Origin: Candidatus Limosilactobacillus faecipullorum
GTDB lineage: Bacteria; Bacillota; Bacilli; Lactobacillales; Lactobacillaceae
Reading direction: 5' to 3'
Length of the DNA: 64,000 nt
Assembly (NCBI GenBank): GCA_019118465.1
Contig: DWYX01000039.1
Coordinates: 20,197-84,196 of the forward strand
Part shown: one piece after another, positions 48,387 through 57,730 of the stretch
Numbering within the stretch: the first letter of the stretch is position 1
How the letters are laid out: every line of letters begins with the position of its first letter
The notes under the pieces: generated by a model
Database searches by the model: none
Told to the model about the DNA's origin: nothing
Seen by the model: only the letters and a program-made list of their open reading frames with translations
Made by a program: the position numbers and the translations under genes

Positions 48387-49217
48387 TTATTTTGCCTGAT
48401 AAACTTCACATTCTTCTTTGTAGTTGTACTTTTCATTTAATTTACTGATTAATTCCTGGTTATGAGTGTAAACCCGGCCAGTTTCGAGGTGCCGTAAGTA
48501 AAGTTCTAAGTATGGTAAATCAGCTACGGTAGCCAATTTTCGTTCCCGGTCCCGTTGATAATTAACGTGCCGGAAGCGTAAATCAGCGATACCTTGTTCA
48601 TCAAAAGTCAAAAGCAAGTATTGGGCGCGCATGTCTGCTTGGAGTTTTAGTTGGCCGTTAAAGGGTTCGCCGACTGAACCAGGATTTAGGACGATTCGTT
48701 CGTCGGTCCCATACCGCAATAGTTGATGGTGAACATGGGCGTAAATTGCAACATCAGCCCCGTTAACCAAAAGCTGATCAAACTTTTCGCTTTCGTTGGT
48801 TGGAAAAAGATCTTGCCCCATGTTCAAATTAGGTAAATTGTGACTCAAGTTAATCTTTAGCTTACCAACTTCAATTTGCTTAGCGATTGGCCAAGACGCC
48901 ATTTCATCAAGGGCACCGGCGGGCAAGGTTTCCCCGACAAATTGAGCGAGCCGGGCAAAGTAAACGTGAGAGGGCCAACTTAAGTCAATGTCTCCCCGAA
49001 TACCATGAATGACTAAATCATCCCAGTTTCCCCGGATTAAATGGGCGGGCTGAATTGCTTTTAGGAGTTGCCAAATTTCTGCTACTCCCGGACCTGGCAT
49101 TAACAAATCTCCTAAAAACCAGTATTCATTAGCTCCATTAGCGCGGGCATCGGCAAGCATTGCCTTAAAAGCCGTCGTATTCCCATGAATATCTGAAAAA
49201 ACCGCTACTTGTTTCAC
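48387..49217 (-). CDS. Calcineurin-like metallophosphoesterase
   Basis: A protein of about 276 aa with all phosphoesterase motifs in order: DIHGN, GDLLMPGPG, GNWDD, SHNLP and AHVHH, the dinuclear metal ligands. It resembles YfcE-type phosphodiesterases and possible diadenosine tetraphosphatases. The substrate is unknown. GTG 49217 (VKQVAVFSDIHG) has GGGGGAT upstream; the longer frame begins at TTG 49232. It lies upstream of rpsN by about 100 bp on the same strand. Confidence 0.88.
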   Translation of the reverse strand: MKQVAVFSDIHGNTTAFKAMLADARANGANEYWFLGDLLMPGPGVAEIWQLLKAIQPAHLIRGNWDDLVIHGIRGDIDLSWPSHVYFARLAQFVGETLPAGALDEMASWPIAKQIEVGKLKINLSHNLPNLNMGQDLFPTNESEKFDQLLVNGADVAIYAHVHHQLLRYGTDERIVLNPGSVGEPFNGQLKLQADMRAQYLLLTFDEQGIADLRFRHVNYQRDRERKLATVADLPYLELYLRHLETGRVYTHNQELISKLNEKYNYKEECEVYQAK

Positions 49218-49376
49218 ACGGACATCCCCCAATTTTAGATTCTTCTTCCTATCTTACTACTGAATCAGAATTTAAGCATGAAATAAAAACTATTACCACT
49301 TTTTAAAACTCATGATAGTAAGTTTGTGTTATCCTTGATACTGTTGAATTTAAGTAAGTAAAAAGGAAGTGGATAT

Positions 49377-50594
49377 ATGTCAGTTAGCACCACTGAAGAA
49401 CCTTTTCCCAGTGGATGGCGACGGGCCTTTATTGTTCTTTGGCTCGGTTGTTTCATCACCGGAATGGGTTATTCGATGACCATGCCCTTTATTTCCCTCT
49501 TTATTAATGAATTAGGGCATTTTTCCCGGTTTCAATTAAACATTTATTCAGGTCTCGCCTTTGCGGCAACCTTCATATCACAAGCCATCGTTTCCCCTTA
49601 CTGGGGGAATCTCGCTGATACCAAGGGACGAAAATTAATGTGTCTCCGGGCAAGTGGGGTGATGGCAATCACGATTTTTGTGACGGGATTGTCAACTAAC
49701 GCCTGGATGATCATCTTCATGCGTTTCCTGCAAGGAGCCTTTTCTGGTTATATCAATAACGCGACAGCCTTGATCGCCGGGGAAACGCCCCACCGTAAAT
49801 CTGGCTGGGTCATGTCAACGATGATGACAGCTGGAGTTTCTGGAAACCTGATTGGTCCATTACTCGGGGGTGCACTTTCGGATAGTTTTGGTTATCGGAT
49901 CCCCTTCTTTATTACTGGAGGCTTGATGTTTGTAACCTTCTTACTGACCATGTTCTTAGTCAAAGAGCATTTTACCCCAATTAAGAAGGAAGAAATGAAG
50001 CCGATGCAGGAACTCTTGCACTTAATTCCAAACGTCAAGATCATCTATGCGATGTTCATCACGACTTTAATCGTCCAAGCTTCCGTTATGAGTATTGATC
50101 CAATTGTTTCCCTCTACGTCCGGGACATGATTGGTAACCACAGTAACCTAGCCTTTATTGCGGGGGTGGTCGCCGCTACACCCGGGCTAGGGAACTTACT
50201 GTCGGCTTCAAAGGTTGGCCACGTCATGGACAGTGTGGGTCCGGAAAAAGTCTTGATGATTGGACTCCTAATTGCGACCTTGCTCTTTGTTCCAATGGCG
50301 TTGACCCATTCCCCATGGTGGTTGGCCTGCTGGCGTTTCATCCTCGGTCTTGCCAGTGCCGGATTGTTACCAGCAGCCCAAACAATCTTGACTTTAGACG
50401 TTCCTCAAGAAGCCTTTGGTCGGATCTTCTCCTATAATCAGTCTTTCCAGGCCGCCGGATCCGTCTTTGGTTCCCTCCTTGGATCAATTGTTTCCGGGAT
50501 CTTCTCATACCCAATGGTCTTTTGGTTGACTGGCTTAACCCTTTTAATTAACCTAGTGATTGTCTTTGCTAACCGAACGAAAGCAATTGCTTAA
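49377..50594 (+). CDS. MFS drug-efflux-type transporter
   Basis: A 405-residue protein with 12 membrane helices. The motif-A loop is GNLADTKGRKLM between helices 2 and 3, and the antiporter motif-C-type helix is SGNLIGPLLGGALSD. It belongs to the NorA/MdtG-like multidrug efflux group; the substrate is unknown. AAGGAAG precedes the ATG. Its own terminator lies at 50603-50636. Confidence 0.88.
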   Translation: MSVSTTEEPFPSGWRRAFIVLWLGCFITGMGYSMTMPFISLFINELGHFSRFQLNIYSGLAFAATFISQAIVSPYWGNLADTKGRKLMCLRASGVMAITIFVTGLSTNAWMIIFMRFLQGAFSGYINNATALIAGETPHRKSGWVMSTMMTAGVSGNLIGPLLGGALSDSFGYRIPFFITGGLMFVTFLLTMFLVKEHFTPIKKEEMKPMQELLHLIPNVKIIYAMFITTLIVQASVMSIDPIVSLYVRDMIGNHSNLAFIAGVVAATPGLGNLLSASKVGHVMDSVGPEKVLMIGLLIATLLFVPMALTHSPWWLACWRFILGLASAGLLPAAQTILTLDVPQEAFGRIFSYNQSFQAAGSVFGSLLGSIVSGIFSYPMVFWLTGLTLLINLVIVFANRTKAIA

Positions 50595-50602
50595 AGAATA
50601 AC

Positions 50603-50636
50603 CCCCTTCAGCAAATGGTGCTGGAGGGGGGCTTTA
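50603..50636 (+). terminator. Terminator of the MFS gene
   Basis: CCCCCTTCAGC and GCTGGAGGGGG form a strong stem, followed by TTTAATTT. Confidence 0.85.
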
Positions 50637-50639
50637 ATT

Positions 50640-50936
50640 TGGGTGACTGGTAAATCATAATATTCTAAGAACTAGTGATATTACTTTTGTAGGGGGATGG
50701 AGGTATTGAAATAGTTGAAAAAAGTACAAAATAACATGCGTTGATTACAAGTTCGAATTCGCTCAAATATTGGTTAAAGAAATATTTTATTAAACTCTAG
50801 ATACCAAAGGTACTCTATATAATACAATTAATTGATGATAAATAAACTAGAAACCATTCTCCGTCAGCAATTTTGATAATCTATTAATTATATATCTAAG
50901 TTCGTTAATGATGGCAATATGGCTAGAGATCAACTA
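50640..50936. other. AT-rich stretch without genes
   Basis: About 300 bp of AT-rich sequence with frequent stops in all frames. I see nothing assignable. Confidence 0.5.
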
Positions 50937-50964
50937 GCAACACCCCCACTTGCGTAGGGAAAAC
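50937..50964. repeat. Single CRISPR-repeat-like sequence (type I-E style)
   Basis: The stretch carries ACCCCCACTTGCGTAGGGAA, close to lactobacillus type I-E repeats with a CCCCAC..GTGGGG-type stem, but with a mismatch. There is no second repeat at spacer distance and no cas gene in the window, so it would be a relic if genuine. Confidence 0.3.
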
Positions 50965-51049
50965 AAGAAACAAATGCCGACTTATCAACCTTTTTAATTT
51001 TAACATTTTTTGTTTTTTCCATAAAGATCATCTTTTTTAACAAGCAAGA

Positions 51050-51420
51050 TAAGATTTACATTAAAATGAAGCCTTCGCCATCCCAGTACAATCCCTTAAA
51101 GCGATCACTTCGTGTTCCACAGAACAAAAAACAGTGAATTATCGTAAATATCCAACCCTTAATTTTTAGCAATGATCATTGTTAAACCATCGATACCTTT
51201 CCGAAGGTCGGTTTTACCACAGATGAGGTAGGGGTAGTCCAATTAACTAACCGTAGTAATGATTTTTGCCGCTAATTCGGAATCGACTCCTTAAAAAAGG
51301 GTCAAGCGGATAGGTTTAACGTTTAATTCTATCGATCGATGAGATCGTTTCAGTGGTTTAGTAGCCGGTGTTGTCTTACTTTTGAAAACTATTTCTACAA
51401 TATCTTGTTTTTCTTCCATC
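51050..51420 (-). mobile_element. IS66-family remnant (orf1 end and tnpB fragments)
   Basis: On the minus strand KTDLRKGIDGLTMIIAKN (about 51215-51160), then after a frame change FCGTRSDRFKGLYWDGEGF and ILM, are diagnostic of the IS66 TnpB accessory protein. Just upstream, IRLTLF-stop-GVDSELAAKIITTV resembles the end of IS66 orf1. Frames are broken by stops and shifts, and the large TnpC transposase is missing. Inactive debris. Confidence 0.8.
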
Positions 51421-51515
51421 CAAAGAGAACCCCCTAACTGAGATTTAATGTCTTCAGTATAGGGGGGCGCCATGTGATTAATAGACGTGTCGTTATTCAC
51501 CGCCTACGGTTCATC

Positions 51516-51833
51516 CTAACTTTCACTTAAGAAGAGTCTAACCATTGCAATAGCAGAAACACCTGAAAAAATAGAGCCATAAATTGCATGATCCGTGTAA
51601 ACTAACAAAGCTCCAATCGCAATAATGAAAACTCCAATGGAATACCCCATCCAGTTACGGCATTTATTTTCTTCTTTTATTGCTTCAAATGTTTTATTCT
51701 GCAATTCTCGTCTAGCTTTTGATTCATCTAAAGCACTTTCTATAATTTTATGAGCAGAGCCTAGATCTACTTTTTTATATTTCTTAAGAATTTCTGGATG
51801 TAGCAATGGTCCTTTGAAAACTTCTTGGTTCAT
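51516..51833 (-). CDS. DUF2335 family membrane protein
   Basis: A protein of about 105 residues with GPLLHPEILKKYKKVDLGSA at the N-terminus, a helical ExxxxR-rich middle (RELQNKTFEAIKEENKCRN) and a C-terminal hairpin of two membrane helices (GVFIIAIGALLVYTDHAIYG, GSIFSGVSAIAMVRLFL). This pattern matches DUF2335, small predicted membrane proteins of unknown role often in accessory regions. ATG 51833 or TTG 51842 may start it; the ribosome site is weak. Confidence 0.7.
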   Translation of the reverse strand: MNQEVFKGPLLHPEILKKYKKVDLGSAHKIIESALDESKARRELQNKTFEAIKEENKCRNWMGYSIGVFIIAIGALLVYTDHAIYGSIFSGVSAIAMVRLFLSES

Positions 51834-51842
51834 TGCCACCAA

Positions 51843-52197
51843 CTTCTTTTTATCCTACTTGGATAAATCATTACCATCCTTTTACAAAATGCTATCTAAA
51901 TTAGGACTTACTTCACTCCTTGACTTCTCTTCTTTACTATCCTTCATATGTATCTATTATCTTACGTAGATCTTTACCAATACATTTGTAATCAAACCTA
52001 ATCATCTCTCAGGGTTAAAGCCATAATCTTACTAAAGGATCGCTCAATGTAAGAAGTTCTTAATTTTTCTCGAGGCTTACAAACATTCATTAAAAATTGT
52101 TTGACATTCCGGGGCAATATTATTAAAAATCCCCGGTTTGTAAAAAGCCTTCGCCATTAGCCAACTTGTTTGGCGTAGGTCGATGCAAACTTTAGGG
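51843..52197. other. Gene-poor stretch with two hairpins
   Basis: About 350 bp without a convincing frame. It includes a hairpin CCGGGG..CCCCGG near 52110-52137 and a short GCCAACTTGTTTGGC palindrome near 52161, which also occurs in repeat copy C. Confidence 0.45.
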
Positions 52198-52232
52198 TAA
52201 TAAAAAAGTCCAGGATGATAAAATTCATCCTG
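52198..52232 (-). terminator. Terminator of the small membrane-protein pair
   Basis: CCAGGATGAATTTTATCATCCTGG on the minus strand, then T6. Nearly identical to the terminator after pgpA (21663-21700). Confidence 0.85.
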
Positions 52233-52261
52233 GATTAATTTTAGTTGTTAATAATTTCATA

Positions 52262-52459
52262 TCATTCCGATTTAACTTCTTGAAATTCTAACTTCACTTC
52301 ATCAGCCCGACCAGCAGCATTGCAAAGGGCTAAGAGGATTAAGAATAAGAGACTAAATAAACCAAACAAAGTTCCCATGAGGACTGGTTTCCATACCATT
52401 AACCCAACAAAGTTTATAAAAGCAACAATTCCAATTAAAAATGTTGTAATTTGTTTCAT
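52262..52459 (-). CDS. Small two-helix membrane protein
   Basis: A 65-residue protein from ATG 52459 (AGGAAT eight bases upstream; an in-frame ATG at 52468 is less well spaced). Two hydrophobic helices (ITTFLIGIVAFINFVGLMVW, GTLFGLFSLLFLILLALC) are followed by a charged tail (DEVKLEFQEVKSE). The family is not recognised. It starts 12 bp after the 52-aa gene and shares its terminator. Confidence 0.65.
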   Translation of the reverse strand: MKQITTFLIGIVAFINFVGLMVWKPVLMGTLFGLFSLLFLILLALCNAAGRADEVKLEFQEVKSE

Positions 52460-52470
52460 ATTAATCATTC

Positions 52471-52629
52471 CTATTGATTGGTTTTCCTTAAGCTCCCCAC
52501 CAACAAGCTAACGCCAATAATTACTAAAAATGAGATTCCAGTAACTAGGGGGTAGCCGACAAAGAGCGTTACGAGATCGCACATGATGATCGCCATTACC
52601 ATAGCCGTCAAAAGTAGCATGAGTTTCAT
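52471..52629 (-). CDS. Small membrane protein, 52 aa
   Basis: Starts MKLMLLLTAMVMAIIMCD with an excellent AAAGGAG site upstream. Two hydrophobic helices and a short basic tail (GSLRKTNQ). No family is recognised. It forms a two-gene operon with the following small membrane protein, which has a similar topology. Confidence 0.65.
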   Translation of the reverse strand: MKLMLLLTAMVMAIIMCDLVTLFVGYPLVTGISFLVIIGVSLLVGSLRKTNQ

Positions 52630-52749
52630 TATTAATTCGCTCCTTTCATTTAATGCAGTTAGTATAACTGAAATTCCAAACTAAAAGGATGAAATGACCA
52701 AAACTAAACTCTTTCCTTACTTTCTTAAATTTTATCTTAAGAATTGAAA

Positions 52750-53049
52750 AAGGTTGAGAAGAAAGTCAATTTCCTTCTCAACCTTTATCGCATCACCTAA
52801 TGTTACACAAAAAGTACGGCCAAGGTAGTAACCAAGTGGATTTACGAACGACAAGAAACCTGTCTAGTTCCAAACCACGGCCTTACAGGATATGTTCAAA
52901 TGAAGTAGTAGCTAAATAGCGGTTGCTTCTCTAACGGTCGCACCATCCTATTCAACCATGCGCGGGCTCCCAGACGCCAAACAAATTAGCTAGTTAGTCC
53001 AACAACGATTCTGCAAATCAACCTTCGTTCCTCTTCTCCCGACCTCTTT
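52750..53049 (-). repeat. Dispersed hairpin-rich repeat, copy D (inverted, long form)
   Basis: On the minus strand it begins AAAGAGGTCGGGAGAAG, then GAACGAAGGTTGATTTGCAG, TTTGTTTGGCG, TCCACTTGGTTACTACC, TTTTTGTGTAACATTAGG, and ends in the hairpin AAGGTTGAGAAG..CTTCTCAACC. The order is the same as in copy C. It starts directly after the CorC-type gene's stop, so its last hairpin may act as terminator. Confidence 0.7.
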
Positions 53050-53052
53050 CCT

Positions 53053-54396
53053 TTATTTTTTCTCTTTATCTTCCGCTTTTAGCTGATCCTTTGGCTTAAT
53101 TTGCGTTACTCGGAATTCCTTAACGTTTGAATTTTCCATTTCAACCGGAATAAAGGAGAAGTTACCGACCCGGAGCGGGTGATTTAACTTCAAGTTATAT
53201 TCTTCTTCCAAGAAGAAACCGTTTAAAGTAGCGACGTCTAAATCTTCAAATTGTGGAATATCAACGTCAAAGTAACGTTCAAAGTCACCGAGGTTAGTCT
53301 TACCAGATACCCGATAAATCATGTTACCACGATTATCCGTACCATCTTTTTCGATCATATCACCGTTAATATGGTCGATTTCTTCTCGGACATCCCCAAA
53401 CATTTCCTCATAGATATCCTTGTCAGTCACAATCCCAGAAGTCCCACCATACTCGTCTTGAACAAGACAAATTGGGGCCCCTTTCCGTTCCATTTTCTTC
53501 AAGACATCGGTCAGGTCTTCACCTTCATATACCGTCGGAATCTTCCGAATAATGTCACGAATCGAGGATTCAGGGTTAATCTGGTTTTGCCGCATGATAT
53601 CGTAAGCAAAAATATAACCAACCACGTGGTCCTTATCATTATTTGCGACAACTGGGTAACGGGTAAACCGCTTATTAAAGTACAATTGGGCAGCATCTTT
53701 AATCTTGGCCGTCCGATCAATTACTTCAAGTTGAGTCCGGTCAATCATGATATCAGCCGCAACTTTATCGTTCATTTCAAAGGCGCGCCGCATAAAGAGC
53801 ACATCCTCTTCATCCATAACTCCTGCCTTTTCGGATTGTTTGGAGAGAGTCATGATTTCATTTTGCGAATAAGTATCTTCTTCAGGCTGAACATTAAAAC
53901 CAAGGGCCTTAGTTAGGCTACCAGCTACAACCGCAAACAACCAAACAAACGGGTAAAAAACTAAGTGAAAGAACTGAATTGGGTGGACAATCGCCAATAA
54001 AATAGGGACCGGCCGGTCAATTGCCATGTTCTTTGGTACAAGGTCAGTAAAAACAGCATGGAAGAAGGTAAAGATCAGCACACCGATAACTGGGGCAATC
54101 ACTTTCCGAACATCCGCCGGAATCGCATCAATCATTAGTAGTAAATCAGTGATATAAGTATCACCAATCCACCCTAAAATTAGCGATGTCATAGTAACCC
54201 CCACTTGGGCCGTTGATAAGTATTCGGAGAGGTTGCTAACCATGTGCTCCGCTTTTTGGACCGTCTTTGTTTGCGGCATTTCTTTTAACTCACTTGGCCG
54301 AACCTTAACAACTGCATATTCAAGCAAAGTAAAGAGCGCCGCTAACGCTAAAATAAAAACAATAATCAACAAACGTATCCAATAAGAATCTAACAC
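53053..54396 (-). CDS. DUF21/CBS/CorC_HlyC membrane protein (hemolysin-like)
   Basis: A 447-residue protein. An N-terminal DUF21 domain with four membrane helices covers residues 1-190. A pair of CBS domains runs about 205-330 (MIDRTQLEVIDRT, DEYGGTSGIVTDKDIYEEM), and the C-terminal CorC/HlyC domain about 350-435 (GNMIYRVSGKTNLGDFERYF). Relatives move Mg2+ or other divalent cations out of the cell; haemolysis is not implied. Confidence 0.9.
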   Translation of the reverse strand: MLDSYWIRLLIIVFILALAALFTLLEYAVVKVRPSELKEMPQTKTVQKAEHMVSNLSEYLSTAQVGVTMTSLILGWIGDTYITDLLLMIDAIPADVRKVIAPVIGVLIFTFFHAVFTDLVPKNMAIDRPVPILLAIVHPIQFFHLVFYPFVWLFAVVAGSLTKALGFNVQPEEDTYSQNEIMTLSKQSEKAGVMDEEDVLFMRRAFEMNDKVAADIMIDRTQLEVIDRTAKIKDAAQLYFNKRFTRYPVVANNDKDHVVGYIFAYDIMRQNQINPESSIRDIIRKIPTVYEGEDLTDVLKKMERKGAPICLVQDEYGGTSGIVTDKDIYEEMFGDVREEIDHINGDMIEKDGTDNRGNMIYRVSGKTNLGDFERYFDVDIPQFEDLDVATLNGFFLEEEYNLKLNHPLRVGNFSFIPVEMENSNVKEFRVTQIKPKDQLKAEDKEKK

Positions 54397-54453
54397 GTAT
54401 CCAACATCCTTTTCTCTAAATTATTTTCGTTCCTATTGTACCAAACCACCTTC

Positions 54454-55359
54454 TCAAAGGCGAGAACTAGGCTTGTTTTTTTTAAATTTTGAATTATTGA
54501 TTGCTTGTAGAAAAGCCGTTGCAGTATTTGAAAGTACTTGTTGCTTTTTCCAAACAAGCAGGTGCCCACTAACTATTAGCGGATTAAGGGGAACAAAGGT
54601 TAAGCGTTGATCATGAAATTGTTTAAAAACCCCTTCAATCCCAAGATGATAGTACTCACCCGTTAATAATAAGTCCTTCGAAACACTTGGAAGGTTAATC
54701 GTCACCTTAACATTCAAGTCATCCCGTTTCAAATTAACAGTTTCAGCTAAATCGTCTTGCACGATCGACCGGTGACCAATAATTAAAGGCAATTTTGTTA
54801 AGGTAGCTTGATCAATTGTTTTTAATCTTGCTTCTGGAACCATCTTACTCATAATCAGTCCCCATCGCTCTTTAATTGGTAAAGCTAAAAAGTTATACTT
54901 AGCAGCTTCGACTGGTTCAATTAAAATAGCCAAGTCTAACAAACCTTCATCTAAGCGGTTTTTTAAACTGTCTCCATCGCCATCATGAAGGTTAATTCTA
55001 ACGGCTGGATGAATTTTTTGGAAAACCTCAACTTGTTTCATTAACCACGGACCTACTGAACTTTCCACGCAACCGAGATTAATAACCCCACTTAATTCAT
55101 TTTGATTTGATACCAATTCCTGCTTTGCATGATCAAATAATTGTAAGATTGTCGTCGCTCGCTGTTTAAAGAGGATACCAGTCGCATTCAGCCTTAGTTG
55201 GTGACGATCCCGATCAAACAAAGCTACCCCCATTTCCTTTTCCAAATCCTGAATCTGACGTGATAAAGTCGGCTGAGTAAGATGTAACCGGCGAGCGGCT
55301 TCCGTAATATTATTTGTCTCGGCCACCATCAAAAAATACTTTAAAACTCGGGTTTCCAT
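54454..55359 (-). CDS. LysR-family transcriptional regulator
   Basis: A 301-residue protein. The N-terminal winged helix-turn-helix (TEAARRLHLTQPTLSRQIQDLE) is typical, with a LysR substrate-binding domain from about 90. It shares one base with the SGNH hydrolase stop (TAATG), so it is translationally coupled to that gene. Its targets are unknown, possibly its own operon. Confidence 0.9.
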   Translation of the reverse strand: METRVLKYFLMVAETNNITEAARRLHLTQPTLSRQIQDLEKEMGVALFDRDRHQLRLNATGILFKQRATTILQLFDHAKQELVSNQNELSGVINLGCVESSVGPWLMKQVEVFQKIHPAVRINLHDGDGDSLKNRLDEGLLDLAILIEPVEAAKYNFLALPIKERWGLIMSKMVPEARLKTIDQATLTKLPLIIGHRSIVQDDLAETVNLKRDDLNVKVTINLPSVSKDLLLTGEYYHLGIEGVFKQFHDQRLTFVPLNPLIVSGHLLVWKKQQVLSNTATAFLQAINNSKFKKNKPSSRL

Positions 55360-56480
55360 TACTTAATCCTTTCCTCAAGCAAGGTGGCCAAGCGCACTTC
55401 GATTGCCTTAGCAAAGGCTTCTCCCCCAGCTGGACTTAGATGTAAGTGATCGCCAAAATCATATTGTGGTGCAAGATACCCTTGATCATCACTCAAAGCG
55501 GCCGTCACATCAACCGTCCAAGGAAACTGCCCTAGCCACTGATTTAGTGCTTTTCGTTTTTCATTGACAGCGGTCTTTCCTCCACCATAAGCGGCATCTT
55601 TTGCCCGCTTCGGGCCTAAGGTTGGTACAATCAACGCACCACCATGCTGTTCAACTAATTTAACTAGCTTTTCAAATCCAGCCTGTAATTCAGGCAGAGC
55701 AACCTCCTTTTGATTTGAAATTGATGGAATCATCAAATCATTTCCCCCTGCTGAAGCAATCATGACTGCTGGTCGCCAAGGTGATTGGCTTAGACGGCGA
55801 AGAAGACTTGGACCGAAAGTTGCTAATAAAGGAGTATCAGTTGGTGAATCACAAACCAGTTGCGAACCTGAAACCGCAGTATTAATCATCCCTACTTGAT
55901 CATGATAGTTCGTTAACAAATATTTACCAAGCGCTGCTGCTACCATTCCGGTCTCAATTAGTGAATCACCGGCTAACTCAACTAAAGGCGCTGATTTTTC
56001 CCGAAGCACCCGGAAACCAGCGAGGGAAAACCAACTCTTCCGTTGTTGCCACTTTTCGCGAAGATGAGGTGTAGCCGCCACTCGACCAGTTAAACTTGCA
56101 TTTACCAAGCTTGGATCATAAGTACTTGCGAGGTCAACATAAATCTGCGGTTGATCAGCCTCCAAGCGGAAATATAGGGGTTGGCCCGCGTCAACTGAAA
56201 AGGTGATCGCATCCATTCCAATGGCTTGCCCCTGCGGAATGGTAAATTCAGCCTGACCATCTTTAGGAACAATCACTGCATCAGAAAAGGCCTCGTCATG
56301 AGCCAATAAGAGCCGTTTAAACTTCAATGGGGCTTCTCCATATGCGTTGGTAAGCAAAACTTGAATCGCTTGCCCACCCAAAAAAGGCGTCAGCTTGACC
56401 ACTTGGCACAATTCTTGGTACCTAAACGGTTGCGCCCGATTATCGTGCGGAGTTCGATAATAGCTAATTTCCCAGTTCAT
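55359..56480 (-). CDS. SGNH/GDSL-type esterase
   Basis: A 373-residue protein. An N-terminal beta-rich domain (about 1-160) is followed by an SGNH hydrolase domain. Catalytic Ser is in ELAGDSLIETG, Gly in NTAVSGSQL, Asn in GGNDLM, and Asp/His in DHLHLSPAGG. No signal peptide is seen, so it is cytosolic. The layout resembles carbohydrate esterases that deacetylate oligosaccharides; the substrate is unknown. First gene of the operon with the LysR gene. Confidence 0.85.
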   Translation of the reverse strand: MNWEISYYRTPHDNRAQPFRYQELCQVVKLTPFLGGQAIQVLLTNAYGEAPLKFKRLLLAHDEAFSDAVIVPKDGQAEFTIPQGQAIGMDAITFSVDAGQPLYFRLEADQPQIYVDLASTYDPSLVNASLTGRVAATPHLREKWQQRKSWFSLAGFRVLREKSAPLVELAGDSLIETGMVAAALGKYLLTNYHDQVGMINTAVSGSQLVCDSPTDTPLLATFGPSLLRRLSQSPWRPAVMIASAGGNDLMIPSISNQKEVALPELQAGFEKLVKLVEQHGGALIVPTLGPKRAKDAAYGGGKTAVNEKRKALNQWLGQFPWTVDVTAALSDDQGYLAPQYDFGDHLHLSPAGGEAFAKAIEVRLATLLEERIK

Positions 56481-56562
56481 TTTAAACGCCCTTTCGTTTT
56501 AAAGTTAATTTTAGTATCGCTTACATTATAATTACTTGCAAGATTAAGTTCTTCAGTGTATT

Positions 56563-56600
56563 AAAAAAAAAGAGGCTGAGAAACTCAACCTCTTTTTCCG
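56563..56600 (-). terminator. Terminator of lplA
   Basis: AAAGAGGTTGAG and CTCAGCCTCTTT on the minus strand, then T9. It is preceded by GGTCGGAAAAAG, like the start of the dispersed repeats. Confidence 0.88.
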
Positions 56601-56607
56601 ACCTGTA

Positions 56608-57627
56608 TTAGTGTTGTTCCGTCAAGAGATCGACAACCTCTTCGCGCGGAATACCAACAAAGTACTTATTCAAATCAACGTTGCTTAATACTTCTTGCAT
56701 TGCGGCTGGCCGGTAGTCAACCCCAGTCAATTTTTCTTCAAGTTCATGAACATCGCCGGTACCGAAGAAGTCACCGTAAATCTTGAGGTTGGCGATTTTA
56801 CCGTGCTCAACCATGAACCGGGCATCAATTGTCCCACCAGTAAAGTGCTTCCGCTTTTTAACGGTGAAGTCTGGTGACTTACCATATACCCATTCATCGT
56901 TCTTGTACCACTTATTTTCGATTTCTTCAATCGCTTGATTGTCTTCATCCGTCAAGTGGTATTCGTTCTTTTGGGCTTCTTCAATCGTATCAACCTTCAT
57001 AATCCGCTTAATTAATTCATCACGAAATTGTTGGGTCGTCAGGTTTTGGAATTCTGGCTTTAAGTAAGGCATGATGTTCGTTACCCGTGAGCGAACTGAC
57101 TTAATCCCCTTTGATTCGATCTTGTCCTTCGGAACTTGCAATGCGTCTGCAACCACTTCGGTATTAACATTGTACATTAAGGTTCCATGTGAGAAAGTCT
57201 TGCCGTCACGTGAATACATTGCGTTTCCTGAGAATTTCTTACTATCAATCACAATGTCGTTCCGACCAGTTACTTCCGCACCAGTCGCTCCCATTTCATG
57301 AAGGGCATCAACAACTGGCTTAACTAAGTCTTTAAAATCGCCAAACTTGATTTGATCGGATGGTACCACGAAGCTAAAGCATAGGTTACCCATGTCTTGA
57401 TACATTGCACCCCCACCAGAAAGCCGGCGAGTAATTGTGACTCCGTGTTCTTCACAATACTTCTGGTTGATTTCTTCAAGTGTATTCTGATTCCGACCAA
57501 CAATGATACAAGAATCTTCAATGTAGAATAACATGAATGGCACTTGCATATGATCGCTATTCATCAAATATTGTTCCGTTGCAAGATTCCGCCGGATATC
57601 ATTTGACGGCATTGCTAAATATTGCAT
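56608..57627 (-). CDS. lplA: Lipoate-protein ligase
   Basis: A 339-residue ligase that activates lipoate with ATP and attaches it to the E2 lysine of 2-oxoacid dehydrogenases. The RRLSGGGAMYQDMGNLCFS motif, then KFSGNAMYSRDGKTFSHGTL and the C-terminal lipoate-ligase domain, are clear. It lies directly downstream of the pdh operon on the same strand, separated by a hairpin, so lipoyl-E2 maturation is the evident role. Confidence 0.94.
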   Translation of the reverse strand: MQYLAMPSNDIRRNLATEQYLMNSDHMQVPFMLFYIEDSCIIVGRNQNTLEEINQKYCEEHGVTITRRLSGGGAMYQDMGNLCFSFVVPSDQIKFGDFKDLVKPVVDALHEMGATGAEVTGRNDIVIDSKKFSGNAMYSRDGKTFSHGTLMYNVNTEVVADALQVPKDKIESKGIKSVRSRVTNIMPYLKPEFQNLTTQQFRDELIKRIMKVDTIEEAQKNEYHLTDEDNQAIEEIENKWYKNDEWVYGKSPDFTVKKRKHFTGGTIDARFMVEHGKIANLKIYGDFFGTGDVHELEEKLTGVDYRPAAMQEVLSNVDLNKYFVGIPREEVVDLLTEQH

Positions 57628-57672
57628 TCTTTCTCACTCTCTTTTCAACAAACTTTTTTATTTTAACTAAAA

Positions 57673-57712
57673 GTAGCGAAACCAATCACACTTTTGTAAT
57701 TGATCTCGCTAC
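57673..57712 (-). terminator. Terminator between pdhD and lplA
   Basis: GTAGCGAGATCAAT and ATTGGTTTCGCTAC on the minus strand, followed by TTTTAG. It may be partial, allowing read-through to lplA. Confidence 0.7.
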
Positions 57713-57730
57713 AACCTTAAACATTCTCGA

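Noticed and set aside
53251..53916. 221-codon open frame on the plus strand
   Set aside because: It lies wholly antisense to the clear CorC/HlyC gene, has no ribosome site and reads as low-complexity hydrophobic text; an antisense shadow.
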